The notes under the pieces: generated by a model
What the model was told of the DNA's origin: nothing
What the model saw: only the letters and a program-made list of their open reading frames with translations
The model's database searches: none
Source of the DNA: Paenimyroides aestuarii
GTDB taxonomy: Bacteria > Bacteroidota > Bacteroidia > Flavobacteriales > Flavobacteriaceae
Direction: 5' to 3'
Length of the DNA stretch: 64,000 bases
Assembly: GCF_024628805.1 (NCBI RefSeq)
Contig: NZ_CP102382.1
Coordinates: forward strand, 1,612,001-1,676,000
Translations under genes and position numbers: made by a program
Shown: positions 17,888 to 25,749 of the stretch, in pieces
Position numbering within the stretch: the first letter of the stretch is position 1
Layout of the letters: each line of letters begins with the position of its first letter

Positions 17888-18679
17888 ATGAGAATAATAA
17901 CCACCACTTTTGCTTTAATTTTTTTATTAGTTTCATGTAATAATGATGATCAAGGCGGAACAACTAAAAACGTTAATAAAAGATTGAAAAGTATTAAAAC
18001 TTTTACCTCTGCTTTTTTTTATGAATATGGCTCAAACAATTTTATTTCCAAAGAGCATGTGAATTATGGGGGGGATAGAATTGTGGGTACGGTAGAATAT
18101 ATATATAATTCCAAAAATCAGATAATTGAAATAAATCAACAAAGTAAAAATAAAGAAGTTGATGGAACATTTAAAAATTTTGTTGTAAACATAAATTATC
18201 AATATAGCAATGAAATATTAATATCGTCAATTGAGTATTTTGGTTATTTAGAAGAAACAGGTAGGAATGAAGTTAAATCTACGTATGAATATAACAATGG
18301 AAATTTGGTAAAAAAGATAGAAGAAACTACTGACTCTTTCAATAATTATTATAATATTCATACATTTTATACTTATTCAAATAATAAATTAATATCTGCT
18401 GAAAGTAAACTTTTTGAGAATGGAGCTTATATTCCAGGATCCAAAATTGTAACTTACACATATGATACGAAAGTAAATCCTGAATATAACTTGTTTCCAA
18501 AGAGTTATTTAATGATAAAAGGCTATAATGTTAATAACATCATTTCATATTTTGATGACCAAAACCCTAATGCAAGTTATGATGATGTAATTACTTATGA
18601 CAAAGATGATTTCCCTGAAAAAAAACTTAGAAGCTTTGGAAATGGCAACCAGTTAGAATATCTTTATGAATATGAATAA
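17888..18679 (+). CDS. lipoprotein of unknown function (YD/KD-rich beta repeats)
   Basis: 264 residues from ATG at 17888; the longer upstream frame reads through the IS end and is not real. The signal MRIITTTFALIFLLVSCNN has a good lipobox with Cys17. The mature part has irregular beta repeats of the type YNSKNQIIEINQQSK, YEYNNGNLVKKIEE, YTYSNNKLISAESK, seen in Bacteroidota DUF4595-like lipoproteins and distantly like RHS/YD repeats. The IS5 element ends 2 bp before the start codon, so the native ribosome binding site and promoter have been replaced and expression is doubtful unless driven from the IS. Confidence 0.7.
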   Translation: MRIITTTFALIFLLVSCNNDDQGGTTKNVNKRLKSIKTFTSAFFYEYGSNNFISKEHVNYGGDRIVGTVEYIYNSKNQIIEINQQSKNKEVDGTFKNFVVNINYQYSNEILISSIEYFGYLEETGRNEVKSTYEYNNGNLVKKIEETTDSFNNYYNIHTFYTYSNNKLISAESKLFENGAYIPGSKIVTYTYDTKVNPEYNLFPKSYLMIKGYNVNNIISYFDDQNPNASYDDVITYDKDDFPEKKLRSFGNGNQLEYLYEYE

Positions 18680-18759
18680 TAAAATATCCAAGAGCAATTA
18701 TGTTTTTGGATTTTTTTTATTTTTAGAAAAAAACTCAGATAGTCAGAACTCTGTTTTTT

Positions 18760-19170
18760 TTATTCAAATAAAAGAGCGTTACTACCAACTTGTTTTATAC
18801 GATTACTTTTTATTATCCATATCGTAGGTGTTTCTCTGCAAACTAGAGCTTGTTTTAATGAATCAACATTGTTCATACTTTCGATTTTAAAGCTTCTTTC
18901 ATGACAGGATAAAAATATTGAATCACCCTTTATATTCCATATTCCTTTTTCATTTAAAACGCATGTTTCAGAAAAATAGCTTTTATCTTTATTAAGAATT
19001 AGTTTTGCGTCAATAGGAAAATTTCCATTGTAAAAAAACATATTAAATTGCGTGTTTTTTGATGAATAAACAATGGGGTATTCTTTAGTGTCTAAACTGG
19101 AACTACAGGCATTTATTAGAATAACACTTAAGATAAAAATGATATTTGAACGGTAATTTTTAATAATCAT
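18760..19170 (-). CDS. small lipoprotein, unknown function
   Basis: About 136 residues from ATG at 19170 (MIIKNYRSNIIFILSVILIN, then ACSSS), giving a lipoprotein signal with lipidated Cys; an upstream ATG at 19188 adds six residues. The mature part has lipocalin-like short strands (AKLILNKDKSYFSETCVLNE, GIWNIKGDSIFLSC). The pattern of describing a value, then KDKSYF, then GIWNIKGDSIFL resembles Bacteroidota lipocalin-like lipoproteins. Convergent with the preceding lipoprotein gene. Confidence 0.55.
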   Translation of the reverse strand: MIIKNYRSNIIFILSVILINACSSSLDTKEYPIVYSSKNTQFNMFFYNGNFPIDAKLILNKDKSYFSETCVLNEKGIWNIKGDSIFLSCHERSFKIESMNNVDSLKQALVCRETPTIWIIKSNRIKQVGSNALLFE

Positions 19171-19249
19171 TGCCTTACAAATTTTCATCTAAAATAATAT
19201 TTTCACATTAAATTTCATTACTTTTAATTGAAATTAAATGCTGTTCATT

Positions 19250-19678
19250 ATGAAAAACATCCAATTGAAACGACTAATTCTTCTTCTTTTAATAGTAATT
19301 GGTCAAAATGTATGGGCACAAAAAAAGGTGAAACGCACCGAATACGGCAATTTTGGCAAAGCGGGTACTTATACCGAATATGTTTCTAAAGAGGGTGCTA
19401 CGGTTCAGGTGGGCGACACGTTACAGATTTACAATCCAAGCAATTTTGAACGTTATATGTACATCACGCAAAACGATTCCTATCTGCGTGCCGATAATAT
19501 GAATAAAAAATTAATGATAAAAGCCATAAATGTTTCGGGCGATGACAAAAAAGGCTACACTGTGTTTTTTACCTGTAAAGGCTTAGGTGCAACACCGGTT
19601 TTTGTTCGATACGAAGATGCTTTACAAACAAACGAAATTAAATTGTTAAACGAAGATAACGCTACTTTGCAAGAATAG
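19250..19678 (+). CDS. exported hypothetical protein
   Basis: 142 residues from ATG at 19250 (MKNIQLKRLILLLLIVIGQN, then VWAQKK); signal peptidase site after WAQ. An ATG four codons earlier (19238) is possible. Mature sequence of about 120 residues is basic and beta-rich (KVKRTEYGNFGKAGTYTEYV, GATVQVGDTLQIYNPSN). It starts a run of three same-strand exported genes (19250, 19694, 20646) with short gaps. No family recognised. Confidence 0.6.
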   Translation: MKNIQLKRLILLLLIVIGQNVWAQKKVKRTEYGNFGKAGTYTEYVSKEGATVQVGDTLQIYNPSNFERYMYITQNDSYLRADNMNKKLMIKAINVSGDDKKGYTVFFTCKGLGATPVFVRYEDALQTNEIKLLNEDNATLQE

Positions 19679-19693
19679 TTTTTTCTTTGCACT

Positions 19694-20683
19694 ATGAAAA
19701 AAATAGGATTGTTGGTGGTTCTTATGGCTTTAGTAATGGCATGTACGGCTAAAACCGAACCCGTAAGTACTGCTTTTTATTTTTGGCGAACCACTTTTGC
19801 ACTGTCGCCTGCTGAACAAAATTCTTTAACCGATTTGCAGGTTAAAAAACTGTACATTCGCTATTTTGACATCGGTTTACAAAAGGGCGAAGCCATTCCC
19901 GTTGCACCTATTGTTTTTAATGAATCACCAAAAAAATATCAAGTGGTGCCGGTTGTTTATATTAAAAATGAAGTTTTTTTGCAAACAACGCAAACCGACA
20001 GCTTGGCTGAAAAGGTGTATCATTATATCCAACAAATCAATCAATCGGCAGATGTTTCGGTAAATGAAATTCAGTTTGATTGCGATTGGAGTCTTCAATC
20101 CAAACAAAACTATTTTCAGTTTATAGATCAATTTAAAAAACTACATCCCAACGTATCGGCTACCATTCGCTTGCATCAAATAAAATATCCCGAAAAAACC
20201 GGAATTCCACCTGTAAAAAACGGTGTGTTAATGTATTACAATATGGGAGTTATTGGTTCGGATGACGAAAATTCCATCTATTCTCAAAAAATAGCACAAA
20301 AATATGTAGCATCTTTACAAAATTATAAACTACCTTTAAACATTGCATTGCCCGTTTTTAGTTGGGGCGTTCATGTGCGAAATAATCAAATAACCAATTT
20401 AATAGGTGGTTTGCGAGTGAACGATTTAACGGGAGATGAATTCAAAAAAATCAGTGAAAATCGATTTAAAGTATTGAAAGATGTTGTTTTTAAAGGCAGA
20501 TATCTGGCGAAAGACGATGAAATTAAAATTGAAGCTGTAAGTGCCAATCAGTTAAAAGAAATGATGCGCGATATTAAAAAGAACAGCAAAAACAAACCCA
20601 ACGAAATTATATTTTACGATTTGAATGAAAATAATTTAAAAGCTTATGAAAACAAAGATTTTAAAACTGTTAGCAGCTGGTAG
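19694..20683 (+). CDS. lipoprotein of unknown function
   Basis: 329 residues. MKKIGLLVVLMALVMACTAK carries a clear lipobox with Cys17. The mature sequence has alternating strands and helices (QVKKLYIRYFDIGL, VNEIQFDCDWSLQSKQNYF, NGVLMYYNMGVIGSDDENS, LNIALPVFSWGVHV), which fits a TIM-barrel, glycosidase-like fold, but no catalytic signature could be confirmed. Its 3' end overlaps the next gene by 38 bp, indicating translational coupling and probably joint function. It begins 15 bp after the upstream exported protein. Confidence 0.65.
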   Translation: MKKIGLLVVLMALVMACTAKTEPVSTAFYFWRTTFALSPAEQNSLTDLQVKKLYIRYFDIGLQKGEAIPVAPIVFNESPKKYQVVPVVYIKNEVFLQTTQTDSLAEKVYHYIQQINQSADVSVNEIQFDCDWSLQSKQNYFQFIDQFKKLHPNVSATIRLHQIKYPEKTGIPPVKNGVLMYYNMGVIGSDDENSIYSQKIAQKYVASLQNYKLPLNIALPVFSWGVHVRNNQITNLIGGLRVNDLTGDEFKKISENRFKVLKDVVFKGRYLAKDDEIKIEAVSANQLKEMMRDIKKNSKNKPNEIIFYDLNENNLKAYENKDFKTVSSW

Positions 20684-22979
20684 TTTAACGGCTGTTTTAA
20701 GTTACGGCGCATATATATACGCTTGTGCAGGAGGTGAGTGGGGTGCAGGTTACACTTCGCTTTTTTCGCCCGAAATCACAGTGAACAACAAAGAATATGA
20801 ACCGTTTTTTTACGATGATTATTTTATATTTTACAATGGCTACAATGTGCAATCGACCACCGATTTGTTTAAAGCAGAAAACGTTTCAGATTGGACAAAA
20901 TATTTAAAAAAATACTCGCCCGAAACGGTGGAATATTTCTTGTATGATGAAAGTTTAGATGCTCCTTTGCGCACCATTAGCCAGTCTAAGAATGCAGAAG
21001 CCGAGTTTAAAAAGCAAAATTTTAAATTCAGTTTGGATACTTCCGACGAGAAAACACAAAAATTCGTGTTATTTATCATGTTGGCACGCGGTATTGAAAC
21101 CTATTCCAACCAAACCTATAATTATTGGGATTACGACAACCGAAAACAACTCAATGCCGACAGTGATTTTACCACAAAAGTGGAAAGTCTGTACAAAAAA
21201 GATGTGACTCAGAAAGACGAATTCTTTAAAAACCGTATGTGGTTTCAGGTGGTTCGATCAAAATTTTATTCATCAGATCGCGGTTCAGTAATTCCTTTTT
21301 TTAATGAAACCCAAAACGAGCAACCGAAAAACAACTTGTATTATCAAGCCATGAATTATGTGGGCGGAGCGTATAAAAATTTAAAAAATTACGAAAAAGC
21401 AAATGCTACGTTTGCACAAGTTTTTCATCAATGCAAACCTTTAATGGCATCGGCTTTGTTTGATTATAAACCTTTAGATGAAGCTGCTTTTAAAACATCT
21501 TTAAATCAGGCATCAAACCAAAACACCAAAGAAACCCTATATGCATTGCAAGGATATTATACCAATGAATTCAGTGCCATGCAAGATTTGTATCAGTTGA
21601 ATCCAAATTCGCCGCATATTGATTTTCTGTTGTCGCGCTGGGTGAATATCAATGAGCAAAATATCAACACCTACACGGCATACGAAAAATTGGATATCGA
21701 TGCTGGGAAAATCAAAAAAGAGTTGAAAGACAAAGTAAGTGCGGCTGAGGTTAAGTGGATCAACGACGTGGCAAGCGATGCAAAAGTGCACAATCCGTAT
21801 ATTTGGAAAACCACCGCGGCTTATTTTAATTCATTGATTGGCGATTATTCTAAAGCCGATAAGTTATTGAAAGAAGCACATACTTTATCACAAAATGCTA
21901 ATCAAAAAAATCAGGTACGCAGTTTGCGCTTGTTCAACAACCTTTTAAGCACCGATGAAATGAATCAAAAAGCCGAAGGGAAATTGATAGAAGATGTAAA
22001 TTGGTTGTTTTATGAAGATAAATTTCCTGTGAAAGACTATGTGACCGAAGGAAGAATTGATTATTTAAATTCGTTTACAAAAAAATACATTAGTTCGCTT
22101 TACAAAAAACAGGGCAATGGATTAATGTCGGAATTAACCTATTCAATTAAAGGTTTTTATAAAGATCAAAAGCAAAGCATCGCCATGGAAAAATTGTTGT
22201 TGAGCAGTGAGCGTTCTGCTTGGCAAGATCTTTTTGTAGGGGTTTATCCGTATAAATTGGCAGATATTTATGAAAGCCGTGGCATTTATTTGTTCTATCA
22301 AGATAAAATTGATGAAGCAATTGCCGAGTTCGAAAAAATCAAGCCTTTTGAAAGCAAAACCTATAATTGGCAAAAAGACAAATATGAAACCGAAATGGTG
22401 GATTATAAAAAAGCACAGTTGCCAGGAAATCCGTTCAATGGAAAAATTAAAGATTGCAACGATTGCGATCATGCAGCCAAACAATCGGTGAAATATTCGC
22501 AGCTCGATTTTCTGTACAAGGTTAAAGAAATGAAAGCAAAAATTGCGGCTGGTGAAGATGTGTATAACAATGCACTGTTGGTTGGTAATGCTTTTTACAA
22601 TACATCTTACTTTGGAAACGCCCGATTTTTTTATTACAACAGCATCATTGACGAATACGGAAACAGTATCAGCAACGAACACAGCAAAATGTTGTACAGT
22701 ATGGAAAACGTTAGAAAATATTACAATATAGCCCAAAAAGCAGCAGCCGATAACGAGCAAAAAGCAAAAATGGCATATATGTTGGCAAAAACACAGCGCA
22801 ATGATTTTTACTACAACAAATATTTCTCCACAACAAGTTATTGGGGTTATCCCGACGGTCCTGTAATTCAGAAATGGCAAGGCTTTGTAGATTTAAAAAA
22901 TAATTACAGCGACACTAAATACTATCAAGACGTAATTGCAGAATGCGGTTATTTCCGTAAATATTTAGGATTGCAATAA
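20646..22979 (+). CDS. large exported protein, unknown function, TPR-like
   Basis: 777 residues. MKTKILKLLAAGSLTAVLSY, then GAYIYACAGGEW; the ACAG context could be a lipobox. The mature part is rich in Tyr, Asn and Lys with helical repeats (YKNLKNYEKANATFAQVFHQ, YSKADKLLKEAHTL, KIDEAIAEFEKIKPF) of tetratricopeptide type, and a KDCNDCDHA cysteine pair near residue 605. It starts inside the preceding lipoprotein gene (38-bp overlap), so the two are translationally coupled and probably partners at the cell envelope. A hairpin terminator follows at 23002. Confidence 0.65.
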   Translation: MKTKILKLLAAGSLTAVLSYGAYIYACAGGEWGAGYTSLFSPEITVNNKEYEPFFYDDYFIFYNGYNVQSTTDLFKAENVSDWTKYLKKYSPETVEYFLYDESLDAPLRTISQSKNAEAEFKKQNFKFSLDTSDEKTQKFVLFIMLARGIETYSNQTYNYWDYDNRKQLNADSDFTTKVESLYKKDVTQKDEFFKNRMWFQVVRSKFYSSDRGSVIPFFNETQNEQPKNNLYYQAMNYVGGAYKNLKNYEKANATFAQVFHQCKPLMASALFDYKPLDEAAFKTSLNQASNQNTKETLYALQGYYTNEFSAMQDLYQLNPNSPHIDFLLSRWVNINEQNINTYTAYEKLDIDAGKIKKELKDKVSAAEVKWINDVASDAKVHNPYIWKTTAAYFNSLIGDYSKADKLLKEAHTLSQNANQKNQVRSLRLFNNLLSTDEMNQKAEGKLIEDVNWLFYEDKFPVKDYVTEGRIDYLNSFTKKYISSLYKKQGNGLMSELTYSIKGFYKDQKQSIAMEKLLLSSERSAWQDLFVGVYPYKLADIYESRGIYLFYQDKIDEAIAEFEKIKPFESKTYNWQKDKYETEMVDYKKAQLPGNPFNGKIKDCNDCDHAAKQSVKYSQLDFLYKVKEMKAKIAAGEDVYNNALLVGNAFYNTSYFGNARFFYYNSIIDEYGNSISNEHSKMLYSMENVRKYYNIAQKAAADNEQKAKMAYMLAKTQRNDFYYNKYFSTTSYWGYPDGPVIQKWQGFVDLKNNYSDTKYYQDVIAECGYFRKYLGLQ

Positions 22980-23001
22980 TTAAGATAAAAGAAAATAGAT
23001 G

Positions 23002-23036
23002 AAAGAGTAAAAACATCGTGTTTTTACTCTTTTTTT
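23002..23036 (+). terminator. GAGTAAAAAC hairpin terminator, copy 1
   Basis: AAAGAGTAAAAAC pairs with GTTTTTACTCTTT and runs into T7. Very similar hairpins recur at 23552 and 24622, each after a gene on the plus strand. Confidence 0.75.
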
Positions 23037-23139
23037 ATGTTTTTATACGGGATAATTAAATTAAAAATATATTTTTGTTGTTATGGAGAAATCGAAAATC
23101 CAAATGAGAAAAGAGTAGAAAAAGTTTTAAAAAAAATTT

Positions 23140-23532
23140 ATGATTGATTGGTACAAAAAAGTAGTTTTTGAAAACTACGCAAATTTTAATGGAAGAGCGC
23201 GAAGATCAGAATATTGGTATTTTGTTTTGTGTAACTTTTTAATCACTATGTGTCTATACATTCCCATGATAATTTCAATGGGGGTATCTGGAGAGCAACA
23301 GCCCGGTGCGCTCTTTTACCTATTTTTCGCACTTATCATGATTTATAGTTTAGCTATCCTTGTTCCGTCATTGGCAGTTGCAGTCAGAAGATTGCACGAT
23401 ACAGGCAGAAGCGGTTGGTTTTACTTTGTAGGATTAATTCCATTGGTTGGATCAATCCTTTTATTAGTTTGGTTTTTCACAGAAGGACAAAGAGGAACTA
23501 ATGAATACGGCCCAGATCCTAAAGAAGTATAA
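23140..23532 (+). CDS. DUF805 membrane protein
   Basis: 130 residues. Begins WYKKVVFENYANFNGRARRS, then EYWYF, the DUF805 hallmark (FxGRxxRxEYW). It has three to four membrane helices (FVLCNFLITMCLYIPMIISM, ALFYLFFALIMIYSLAILVP, WFYFVGLIPLVGSILLLVWF) and the RRLHDTGRSGWFYF motif between the second and third. The protein ends with the polar GQRGTNEYGPDPKEV tail typical of this family (YhaH/YhaI-like). Biochemical role unknown. Confidence 0.88.
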   Translation: MIDWYKKVVFENYANFNGRARRSEYWYFVLCNFLITMCLYIPMIISMGVSGEQQPGALFYLFFALIMIYSLAILVPSLAVAVRRLHDTGRSGWFYFVGLIPLVGSILLLVWFFTEGQRGTNEYGPDPKEV

Positions 23533-23551
23533 TAAAAGCAATTTATAAATT

Positions 23552-23590
23552 AAAAGAGTAAGAGCATCATGTTTTTACTCTTTTTTTTGT
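23552..23590. terminator. GAGTAAAAAC-type hairpin, copy 2
   Basis: AAAAGAGTAAGAGC and GTTTTTACTCTTTT pair with one or two mismatches and are followed by T8. It overlaps the stop codon of the minus-strand membrane protein and lies between convergent genes, so it probably terminates the DUF805 gene. Confidence 0.6.
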
Positions 23591-23907
23591 TTTAATTGAA
23601 TTAAAATAGTAATTATCAATATTATACCTGACAAAAAGCTTATAGGCAGCCCAATTATTGGAGGAGGTAAATTGAAAGGAGGATTAGTCCAACCGTTCTC
23701 TAATGCTTTTTCATAAAACGAAGTACCCTGAATTAGAAATGATAAAATAGTAACTATTATTTGAAGAACTAGATTGATACAAAAAAGCCAATCAAAAAGG
23801 ATCCTTTTATCTTTTTTTAACAGACTTGAACCCATTGATAATTGTAATAAAACTGGTATAAATACAATTCCAATAGAAATCCAAAATAAAAAGTCTGAAT
23901 ATTTCAT
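23575..23907 (-). CDS. small membrane protein, unknown
   Basis: 110 residues with three hydrophobic segments (DFLFWISIGIVFIPVLLQLS; WLFCINLVLQIIVTILSFLI; LPISFLSGIILIITILIQLK) and a polar loop with Pro and Asn between the last two (NPPFNLPPPIIG). The N-terminus reads MKYSDF without a signal peptide. The frame is open and has a membrane hydropathy pattern, but no homologue is recognised. Its stop codon lies in the terminator hairpin of the convergent DUF805 gene. Confidence 0.5.
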   Translation of the reverse strand: MKYSDFLFWISIGIVFIPVLLQLSMGSSLLKKDKRILFDWLFCINLVLQIIVTILSFLIQGTSFYEKALENGWTNPPFNLPPPIIGLPISFLSGIILIITILIQLKQKKE

Positions 23908-24011
23908 GAGCTATAAATAAAGATCAAATCTAGTAAATTTAATATATTTGTAATTATAAAATTGATAAAAATCTCCAACTCCCAATTTTATCAATTCTCT
24001 AAAAAAATCAT

Positions 24012-24019
24012 TATCTTTG
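24012..24019 (+). promoter_or_regulatory. Bacteroidota -7 box of the TA pair
   Basis: TATCTTTG is an exact TAnnTTTG match, 19 bp before the antitoxin start codon. No -33 TTG at ideal spacing was found. Confidence 0.5.
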
Positions 24020-24038
24020 ATAGAAATATACGGAAGCT

Positions 24039-24299
24039 ATGGATACTACATTTCGATTTTCATCTGCAAACGATATTACAGAAGAGTTTATAGAAAAACT
24101 AAAAAGTTTCTATAACGGAAAGCCTGTGTCTATAACAGTTACAGAAGATTTTCAAATTCCAACTGATAACGGATCTTTAATTCCAGAAGATTTTATCACA
24201 GAACTTCAAGAAAGACAAAAAGAGTATGAAAACGGAAAAGTTCAAGGTTTGTCATGGGATGATTGTAAAAAGGAGTTGTTAGAACGAGTTAGCAAATGA
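24039..24299 (+). CDS. addiction-module antitoxin
   Basis: 86 residues, acidic. MDTTFRFSSANDITEEFIEK predicts an AbrB/Phd-free, helix-rich antitoxin of the type that often precedes RelE/ParE toxins in Bacteroidota; the C-terminal half has VQGLSWDDCKKELLERV, the SWDExKxEL pattern of addiction-module proteins. The next ORF begins inside its stop codon region (ATGA, 4-bp overlap), the classic TA coupling. A TAnnTTTG box lies 19 bp upstream. Confidence 0.75.
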   Translation: MDTTFRFSSANDITEEFIEKLKSFYNGKPVSITVTEDFQIPTDNGSLIPEDFITELQERQKEYENGKVQGLSWDDCKKELLERVSK

Positions 24300-24571
24300 A
24301 TTATCGTTTAGTAATTTTACCTAAAGCGCAGGCAGAAATGGCTGATGCTGTTGATTGGTATGAACTGCAACAAGCTAAATTAGGTAAGCGTTTTATTTCA
24401 TGTGTTGACAAATTGTTCAATATAATTTTAAAAAATCCTTTTCAATTTTCAGAGAAAAAACCTCCTTTTAGAGAGGCATTAGTAAGTAAATTTCCTTATT
24501 TAATCATTTATCAAATAAAAGATAATAAAGATAGTTGTTTACTCTGTTTTCCATACTTCTCAAAATCCTAA
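24296..24571 (+). CDS. RelE/ParE-family toxin, C-terminally frameshifted
   Basis: 91 residues. The body fits the ParE/RelE fold (LPKAQAEMADAVDWYELQQA, LGKRFISCVDKLF, FREALVSKFPYLIIYQIKD). Family members usually continue with a strand of the type VYSVFHTSQNPKSW. That exact stretch is encoded in another frame at about 24540-24590 (VYSVFHTSQNPKSWQNI then stop). A small indel near 24532-24540 therefore diverts the last residues to CLLCFPYFSKS. The loss of the conserved C-terminal strand very probably inactivates the toxin. Overlaps the antitoxin gene by 4 bp. Confidence 0.75.
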   Translation: MNYRLVILPKAQAEMADAVDWYELQQAKLGKRFISCVDKLFNIILKNPFQFSEKKPPFREALVSKFPYLIIYQIKDNKDSCLLCFPYFSKS

Positions 24572-24621
24572 AAGCTGGCAGAATATCTAGTGTGAACTAA
24601 TTAAGAAAATAGAAGATAGAT

Positions 24622-24656
24622 AAAAGATTAAGAGTATTATGTTTTTACTCTTTTTT
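24622..24656 (+). terminator. GAGTAAAAAC-type hairpin, copy 3
   Basis: AAAAGATTAAGAG and the GTTTTTACTCTTTTTT arm form an imperfect hairpin ending in T6, 32 bp after the restored toxin stop. It is the third relative of the 23002 terminator. Confidence 0.5.
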
Positions 24657-24707
24657 GTTATTTCAGCTTGTCATTGTTTAAATCACTCACAAAATTTCAC
24701 ATAGTTT

Positions 24708-24733
24708 GTCATTCCGACGAAGGAGGAATCTCA
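24708..24733. repeat. GTCATTCCGACGAAGGAGG repeat half-unit
   Basis: GTCATTCCGACGAAGGAGG followed by AATCTCA belongs to the dispersed family seen at 11870 and in 35.3-41.9 kb. It sits in the 319-bp gap between the TA pair and the methylase, which otherwise holds only AT-rich DNA and the leader ttaataacaggag before the methylase. Confidence 0.6.
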
Positions 24734-24909
24734 AGAAGATTTAATTTTTGTTAAAATAAATGTATATTGCAGTAATAGTTTTTCTTAAAAAGATTGTTAT
24801 TGCGTTATATATAATATAAAATAATTTTTTTCGAGAGAAATGTCGCTCAAGAATTATCGAAAAATCATTAAATTAGCACACATAAAATTAATAACAGGAG
24901 TAATCTAAA

Positions 24910-25749
24910 ATGGCAAAGAACAATAAATTAGTAGGACCATTTCTAAAATGGGTTGGAGGCAAAAGACAACTTATGCCTTCAATTGTTGAGCATTTGCCTG
25001 AAAATATTAAGGATTACAAATATATTGAGCCATTTATTGGTGGAGGTGCTGTGTTATTTAATTTGCAACCCAAAAACGCAATTATTAATGACTATAATGA
25101 TGAATTAATTAATGTTTATAAAGTCATTAAAAGCAATCTAGACGAACTAATTGCTGATCTTAAAAAACATAAAAACGAAGCTGAATATTTTTATTCAATA
25201 AGAAGTTTAGACAGAAACGGAGAGTTTAAAAAACTTACTGATGTTCAAAGAGCGTCGAGAGTGATTTTTTTAAATAAAACTTGCTTTAATGGGCTTTATA
25301 GAGTAAACAATGCAGGCGAATTTAATTCGCCTTTTGGTAGATACAAAAATCCAAATATTGTAAATGAACCAACCTTAAAGGCTGTAAATAAATTTCTTAA
25401 TAGTAATAATATAGATATCAAGAGCGGTGACTATTCTGAAATTTTGAAACAAGTAGATAAAAAGTGTTTTGTGTATCTAGACCCACCGTATCATCCAATT
25501 TCTGAAAGTTCAAATTTTACTGGCTACGTTCAAGGCGGTTGGAATATATATGACCAAATTGACCTAAAAACTGCTTGTGATGAATTACATAAAAGAGGAG
25601 TAAAATTCCTGCTTTCAAATTCATCAGCAGAGTTTATTAAAGACCTATATAAAGACTATAAAATAACTATTGTAAAAGCAAACAGAGCAATTAACTCTAA
25701 CGGTGCAGACCGAGGTGAAGTTGATGAAGTGTTAAATATGGTTGCGTAA
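24910..25749 (+). CDS. Dam/M.DpnII-like DNA adenine-N6 methyltransferase
   Basis: 279 residues, class D12 (alpha) N6-adenine methylase. Motif I FLKWVGGKRQL (about residues 11-21), target-binding region with IEPFIGGGAVLFNL, and motif IV DPPY at 191-194, followed by HPIS-SNFTGY and a C-terminal SNSSAEFIKDLY. The order and wording closely follow M.DpnII and Dam, which methylate the adenine of GATC. A GATC specificity is therefore expected but not proven from sequence. The stop overlaps the start of the DpnI-like gene by one base (TAATG), so both are translationally coupled. The ribosome binding site AACAGGAG is strong. Confidence 0.9.
   Translation: MAKNNKLVGPFLKWVGGKRQLMPSIVEHLPENIKDYKYIEPFIGGGAVLFNLQPKNAIINDYNDELINVYKVIKSNLDELIADLKKHKNEAEYFYSIRSLDRNGEFKKLTDVQRASRVIFLNKTCFNGLYRVNNAGEFNSPFGRYKNPNIVNEPTLKAVNKFLNSNNIDIKSGDYSEILKQVDKKCFVYLDPPYHPISESSNFTGYVQGGWNIYDQIDLKTACDELHKRGVKFLLSNSSAEFIKDLYKDYKITIVKANRAINSNGADRGEVDEVLNMVA

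Noticed and set aside
22143..22880. 245-codon antisense frame inside the 777-aa gene
   Set aside because: Mirror of a real coding frame rich in Tyr/Lys codons; no start context or family match.
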